A stretch of 64,000 bases of DNA, from NCBI RefSeq assembly GCF_037151175.1, contig NZ_JBBCOR010000001.1, positions 62,001 through 126,000 on the forward strand. The letters run 5' to 3'. The translations under genes and the position numbers were made by a program. This stretch comes from Asaia sp003994335 (lineage in GTDB: Bacteria; Pseudomonadota; Alphaproteobacteria; Acetobacterales; Acetobacteraceae). The stretch's first letter is position 1; every line of letters starts with the position of its first letter. This document shows positions 60,170-64,000 of this stretch, in pieces. The notes below the pieces were generated by a model that worked only from the letters and a program-made list of their open reading frames with translations, was not told the origin of the DNA and did not search any database.

Positions 60170-63086
60170 GAGGCGCAATACCCCCTCGCGGCGTCCGCGC
60201 CCCGTAGCCTCCGGTTATGGACATGTCGTCACGGCCAAAGATCGGGAGAACTGGCAAAGATGGCATGACGCCAAGGCACAGGATTCCTATCGCCGCGGGA
60301 CCGAGGCTGGTCAAAAGGGCAGGAAGGACGAGGCCGTCTACTGGCTCGGCCGGGCCGCGCGCATGGCGCGTCACGAGCCCAATGTCATCTTTGCCTATGC
60401 GATGGCGCTTCTTGCGGCGGGCCGTTGGCAGGACGCCGCGAAACGGATGGCATGGATCGCTGAGCGATTCATCATGCGCAAGGCACTGGTCGGGCGGGCG
60501 ATCGCCTTGTCTCATCTCGGTCAATGGGATGAAGCCGTCGCGTTGTTTGGCAGGATGCTGGGGCACTACGCGCCCTCGCCCGAGGTATTCAGCTGGGCTG
60601 ACGTCTTCGCCCGCCATGCCGGGTTTGACGGCTGGTGCGCGACCAGCAATGCCGGGGAGGTATTCGGCGTCTGTCCGGGCCCGGTAACAATCCGGCTTGA
60701 TGATGGGCTGGTTGCCCAGGATGTCGCCCTGCCTTTTTCCCTGCCGGAAACATGGCGCAAGGCGCGCCGATTGGTGGTCGAAAGTGACGGAAGGCCGCTC
60801 TATGGCAGCCCGATCGCCTTGCCCGCCATTCGTCAGGTTCAGGGATTTGTCACCGTCAGGAATCACCATCTCGAAGGATGGATCTGGTATCCGGCAGATC
60901 CGGATTTCACGCCTCATGCCGTGATCGAGGTCGCCGGGGAGATGATCGATCTGACGGCGTCCCAGATCGAGCAGGGGGTCAATCTCGACAAGCCTCTGGC
61001 ACGCCCCCGTCATTTCGGGCTGCCGCTTGACGCCCTGCCGGAGGGGATCATCACCCTCAGGGACCGATATGGCACGGCGCTGACGGGTAGCCCGCTCGGC
61101 CCCGCCGTGATTGCGATGCTCGATCCTCCGCCGGGTAAATCGTCCTGTACTGCAGAGCCTTTAGCGCGCAGGCCAGAGGGCGCACGGCCACTGCCGGACC
61201 GCGCGTCAGGATGTCTTGTCATCATACCCGCCTACCGGGATGCTGCGCTCACGCGACGCTGCATCGAGGCGATGCTCAGGGAGGCGGGCGACGATGTGGA
61301 ATGCCTCGTCATAGATGACGCCTCACCCGAAGAGGCGCTTAGCGCCATGCTCGACCAATTCGAACAGGGCGGGCGGATTACTCTCGTCAGGCATGAGGAA
61401 AATCTGGGCTTCACGGCGAGCGCCAATGCCGGTCTGGAGCAGGCGCGCGGGCGTGACGTTGTTCTCCTCAACAGTGATGCGCTCCTCCCGAAGGGGGGAT
61501 TGGCGCGCCTGCGCGCCTGGTTCGATGTGGGAGAAAAGATCGGAACCGTCACGCCCTTCTCGAATGATGCGACTATTTTGTCCTACCCCTCGGTCGAAAA
61601 ACCGAATCCGACGCCGGATCTGGCCCAGGCGAGGGCGCTCGACAGGATCTTTGCCTCGTTGCCCCGGCAGAAACCGGTCGATCTGCCTACAGGTATCGGA
61701 TTTTGCATGGGGATAAGAGGGGATTGCCTCGTGCAGACGGGTCTGCTCGATGTCGCGCTCTTTGCGCAAGGCTACGGAGAGGAGAATGATTTCTGCTGTC
61801 GTGCCAGTGCGCTGGGGTGGCGCCATATCGCGGCGAGTGATCTCTTCGTCCTCCATATAGGATCTGTCTCATTTGGCCGGACGCGCAGCCTGCTGCTGGA
61901 GCGTAATCTGCGCCTACTGAATTGCCGCCACCCAGGCTATGAGGATACGATCGCCGCATTCGTCAAATCCGATCCCCTGGGGGCCGTTCGCCGTAATGCG
62001 GGGCTTGTCCGCATGATCATCCGCCGCGCCAAGGCGCGCTCGTGTCTTATCATGGTCACGCATGATTCGGGGGGCGGTGTGGAGCGTGTGGTCCAGCATC
62101 GTCTACGCAAGGCTCAGGCGGAGGGAAGTCAGGTTCTGATCCTGCGCCCCCATGAAAGAGGATGCCGGATCGAGGATTGTGGGGGAGACACGGCCAATCT
62201 CATTTTCGACCTTCCGCATGAATGGCTCAATTTCGTCGCAGTGCTGAAGCGCATGAAGGCCGAGCGTCTCGAGTGGCATCACCTGATCGGCCATGCGCCG
62301 GCCATGCATGATCTCGCTTCCGCTCTGGGCATGAAGTGGGACATCATTCTGCATGATTATGTCTGGTTTTGTCCGCGTATCTGTCTGATTGGCCCTAATG
62401 GACATTATTGCGGTGAGCCTGCCCTTGCAGGCTGTGTCTCCTGCGTGGCGCAGCAGGGGGCTCTTGTGGAGGAGCATCTGTCCGTGGCGGAACTCGTGGC
62501 CCAGTCCGATCGCGCCCTGCGTGAGGCACGTCAGGTCATCGCAGGGTCCAATGATCTCAAAAGGCGGATGGCCCGCCATTTCCCCGGGCTCGAAATCAGT
62601 CTGCAACCCTTCGAGGCGCCTTTGGCCCCGCTTGATCCGCGTGTTTCAGCGGGCACGGCCCGGGCGCGCAAACGTATCTGTATTCCCGGCGCAATCGGTC
62701 GTGAGAAAGGATACGAAATCGTGCTTCAACTGGCGGAAGAGGCGGCCAAACGCGACCTGCCCCTGGATTATGTCATCGTCGGCTACACAATTGACGATGA
62801 TCGTCTGATGGCAACGGGGCACGTGCTGATCACAGGGGAATACAAGGAGGATGAGGCGACGGATCTGATCCGCGAATTCGATTGCAGTCTGGGTCTGATC
62901 CCCTCTCTCTGGCCCGAGACATGGTGTTTTGCCCTGTCGAACATCTGGAATGCGGGGCTGCGTGCCGTGAGCTTCGATATTGGCGCGCAATCCGAACGTA
63001 TTCAGAAGTCCGGACAGGGCGCCGTCGTGCCGCTTGGAATGCCCGTGCCGTTACTTAGTAATCTGCTGCTACACTTATCACATTGA
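60162..63086 (+). CDS. Two-domain glycosyltransferase (GT2 plus GT4-like) with N-terminal helical repeats
   Basis: A protein of about 974 residues. The N-terminal 20-150 has TPR-like helices (EAVYWLGRAARMARHEPNVIFAYAMALLAAGRWQDA). Residues about 350-560 are a GT2-like domain: CLVIIPAYRDAALTRRCIEAM, DDASPEE, NLGFTASANAGLEQA, VVLLNSDALLPKGGL and later FGAQGYGEENDFCCR-like acceptor sequence. From about 630 there is a GT-B, GT4-like part (HDSGGGVERVVQHRL, CIPGAIGREKGYEIV, NAGLRAVSFDIGAQSERI). The GTG at 60162, overlapping the Sel1 gene by 8 bp, is the likely start; ATG 60093 further inside is possible. It probably builds a glycan on, or for, the secreted surface protein. Confidence 0.82.
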   Translation: MPERRNTPSRRPRPVASGYGHVVTAKDRENWQRWHDAKAQDSYRRGTEAGQKGRKDEAVYWLGRAARMARHEPNVIFAYAMALLAAGRWQDAAKRMAWIAERFIMRKALVGRAIALSHLGQWDEAVALFGRMLGHYAPSPEVFSWADVFARHAGFDGWCATSNAGEVFGVCPGPVTIRLDDGLVAQDVALPFSLPETWRKARRLVVESDGRPLYGSPIALPAIRQVQGFVTVRNHHLEGWIWYPADPDFTPHAVIEVAGEMIDLTASQIEQGVNLDKPLARPRHFGLPLDALPEGIITLRDRYGTALTGSPLGPAVIAMLDPPPGKSSCTAEPLARRPEGARPLPDRASGCLVIIPAYRDAALTRRCIEAMLREAGDDVECLVIDDASPEEALSAMLDQFEQGGRITLVRHEENLGFTASANAGLEQARGRDVVLLNSDALLPKGGLARLRAWFDVGEKIGTVTPFSNDATILSYPSVEKPNPTPDLAQARALDRIFASLPRQKPVDLPTGIGFCMGIRGDCLVQTGLLDVALFAQGYGEENDFCCRASALGWRHIAASDLFVLHIGSVSFGRTRSLLLERNLRLLNCRHPGYEDTIAAFVKSDPLGAVRRNAGLVRMIIRRAKARSCLIMVTHDSGGGVERVVQHRLRKAQAEGSQVLILRPHERGCRIEDCGGDTANLIFDLPHEWLNFVAVLKRMKAERLEWHHLIGHAPAMHDLASALGMKWDIILHDYVWFCPRICLIGPNGHYCGEPALAGCVSCVAQQGALVEEHLSVAELVAQSDRALREARQVIAGSNDLKRRMARHFPGLEISLQPFEAPLAPLDPRVSAGTARARKRICIPGAIGREKGYEIVLQLAEEAAKRDLPLDYVIVGYTIDDDRLMATGHVLITGEYKEDEATDLIREFDCSLGLIPSLWPETWCFALSNIWNAGLRAVSFDIGAQSERIQKSGQGAVVPLGMPVPLLSNLLLHLSH

Positions 63087-63209
63087 GCCTCGGCACTTTT
63101 ACCGTAAGGCCACAGCTGTTATACAAGTTTAACGATCGTATGAGATGTAAAAAGCTTATTCCGGCCAGCATCTCTTGAGCAAGCCTATATCAATGATGGA
63201 CAAATACAG

Positions 63210-64000
63210 ATGTCTAATGCAGTGACTTCCTCCGGAAAGGAACAGGTTGTCCAACTCAAGGTTCATGCATCCTTGATGACTTTCGACGCAGGATTATTCT
63301 GCGTGTTCCTGCCCCCCGACCAGGCGGCGCATTGCGTTAACGGTTATCCTGCTGTCAGTGTGACGCAGGCACCGAACATGCCGGCAGGTGTAGTCACGAT
63401 CAAGACTTTCGAGGATGACGGGCTGATCAGCAGCACGCGCGGCGCTGGCGCTGGTGCGGCTCTTGTTCGCATCGCGCGTGGTCCGGCCCAGATTCTTGTC
63501 ACGACCTATCAGGCACCTGACAGTACGATGCCCGCACCGGGCATTCAGGTCGCGCGACTTTCTAATGAGCCCTCGGCTTCCACCGCGGCGGCCGCTCCCT
63601 CGGGCGCTCAGGAAGAAGCTGCTGCAGCCCCGCAGAGCGATGCCAAACCGGAGCTCGCAGCCCATATACAGCGTCGCGGTGACGTGCTTGCCCAGATCGG
63701 CGAGTGGATGGGTGAACCCGGCAGCCATAACTGGATCGAGGGATTCGGGATCGCTCCGCAGAGCCTGATCGCGCCGGAAGACATCGAGTATCAGGCCGTG
63801 CTGGGCAAGGGCTGGCTCTCTCCCTGGGCGGAGGCCGGTCAGTATTGCGGATCGCGCGGCATGGCCCTGCCTATTCTCGGGCTTTGCGTTCGTCTGAAGA
63901 ACGGGGCAGAGGACAAATTCGATCTCGCCGTCAGTGCGAGCTTTACCGACGGCACCCGTCTCGGTCCGGTGGCCGGGGGTGAGGCGCTTGAGGCAGAGTC
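63210..64000 (+). CDS. Protein with hydrophobic-W-like motif (cut off by the window end)
   Basis: 263 codons are visible, open to the window end. There is no signal peptide. A first region (1-100) is followed by an Ala/Pro/Ser-rich linker (PSASTAAAAPSGAQEEAAAAP). A second region reads WIEGFGI, then a stretch resembling a clostridial hydrophobic-W (ChW) repeat: IEYQAVLGKGWLSPWAEAGQ, CGSRGMALPILGLCVRL. ChW-type modules occur on secreted or surface-linked proteins. Located 123 bp after the glycosyltransferase, it may be the export substrate of the type I system. The ATG at 63210 is chosen as first Met in frame; an ATG pair at 63193-63198 is out of frame. Confidence 0.65.
   Translation, partial: MSNAVTSSGKEQVVQLKVHASLMTFDAGLFCVFLPPDQAAHCVNGYPAVSVTQAPNMPAGVVTIKTFEDDGLISSTRGAGAGAALVRIARGPAQILVTTYQAPDSTMPAPGIQVARLSNEPSASTAAAAPSGAQEEAAAAPQSDAKPELAAHIQRRGDVLAQIGEWMGEPGSHNWIEGFGIAPQSLIAPEDIEYQAVLGKGWLSPWAEAGQYCGSRGMALPILGLCVRLKNGAEDKFDLAVSASFTDGTRLGPVAGGEALEAE

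Overview
The window looks like about 64 kb of alphaproteobacterial chromosome, most likely from an acetic acid bacterium (Acetobacteraceae; Asaia, Kozakia or Gluconobacter type, genus not resolved). The basis is the GC-rich codon use, the rluD-rpoH order, housekeeping genes (serC, hisZ, purA, metH, argC, mazG, a tRNA-Leu) and several Hint-domain surface proteins of a kind familiar from that family. No taxonomy was computed.

Layout. 1-4004 is the right part of a Tn3-family transposon (tnpA, zinc-ribbon protein, resolvase, CzcD-like metal exporter, 38-bp terminal repeat) that has cut a Tat-exported metallophosphoesterase gene in two. 4676-7694 is an array of five 615-bp direct repeats. Each carries a 184-codon gene resembling CdiI/DUF1436 immunity proteins; the copies are mosaics of one another and one is frameshifted. 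7851-13544 holds two TetR-regulated redox loci and a DUF885 peptidase-like protein. 13738-19612 holds an autotransporter-type (Aah/TibC-like) heptosyltransferase, an FkbM methyltransferase and a 1096-residue strand-loop-strand repeat protein that ends in a Hint domain. 19638-31807 is mostly core metabolism and regulation: AraC, MazG, an amino-acid permease, ArgC, a GGDEF/EAL protein, tRNA-Leu, SerC-HisZ-PurA and a GlxA-like regulator. 32073-42067 contains two more Hint proteins, an outer-membrane barrel, a sugar transporter, a dehydrogenase and a CPBP protease. 42198-54478 contains RpoH, RluD, a glycosyltransferase, an ArsR/ene-reductase pair, a second barrel, a YdcF-like protein and MetH. 54679-64000 is an apparent operon for type I secretion (ABC ATPase and HlyD adaptor) followed by a Sel1-repeat protein, a two-domain glycosyltransferase and a cut-off protein with a hydrophobic-W-like motif.

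The strongest candidate for an undescribed system is a glycosylated, possibly self-processing adhesin system. The heptosyltransferase keeps the complete four-cysteine metal motif of the Aah/TibC family, whose known substrates are AIDA/TibA-type repeats. The two repeat proteins here carry such repeats but have neither an N-terminal signal peptide nor a C-terminal autotransporter barrel. Instead both carry a Hint domain followed by a C-terminal module at nearly constant spacing (236-243 residues), shared with a third Hint protein. A type I secretion operon with glycosyltransferases lies in the same window. The inferred model is cytosolic heptosylation, one-step export, and Hint-mediated cleavage or attachment at the surface. 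The link between these parts is inference from sequence architecture and proximity, not demonstrated.
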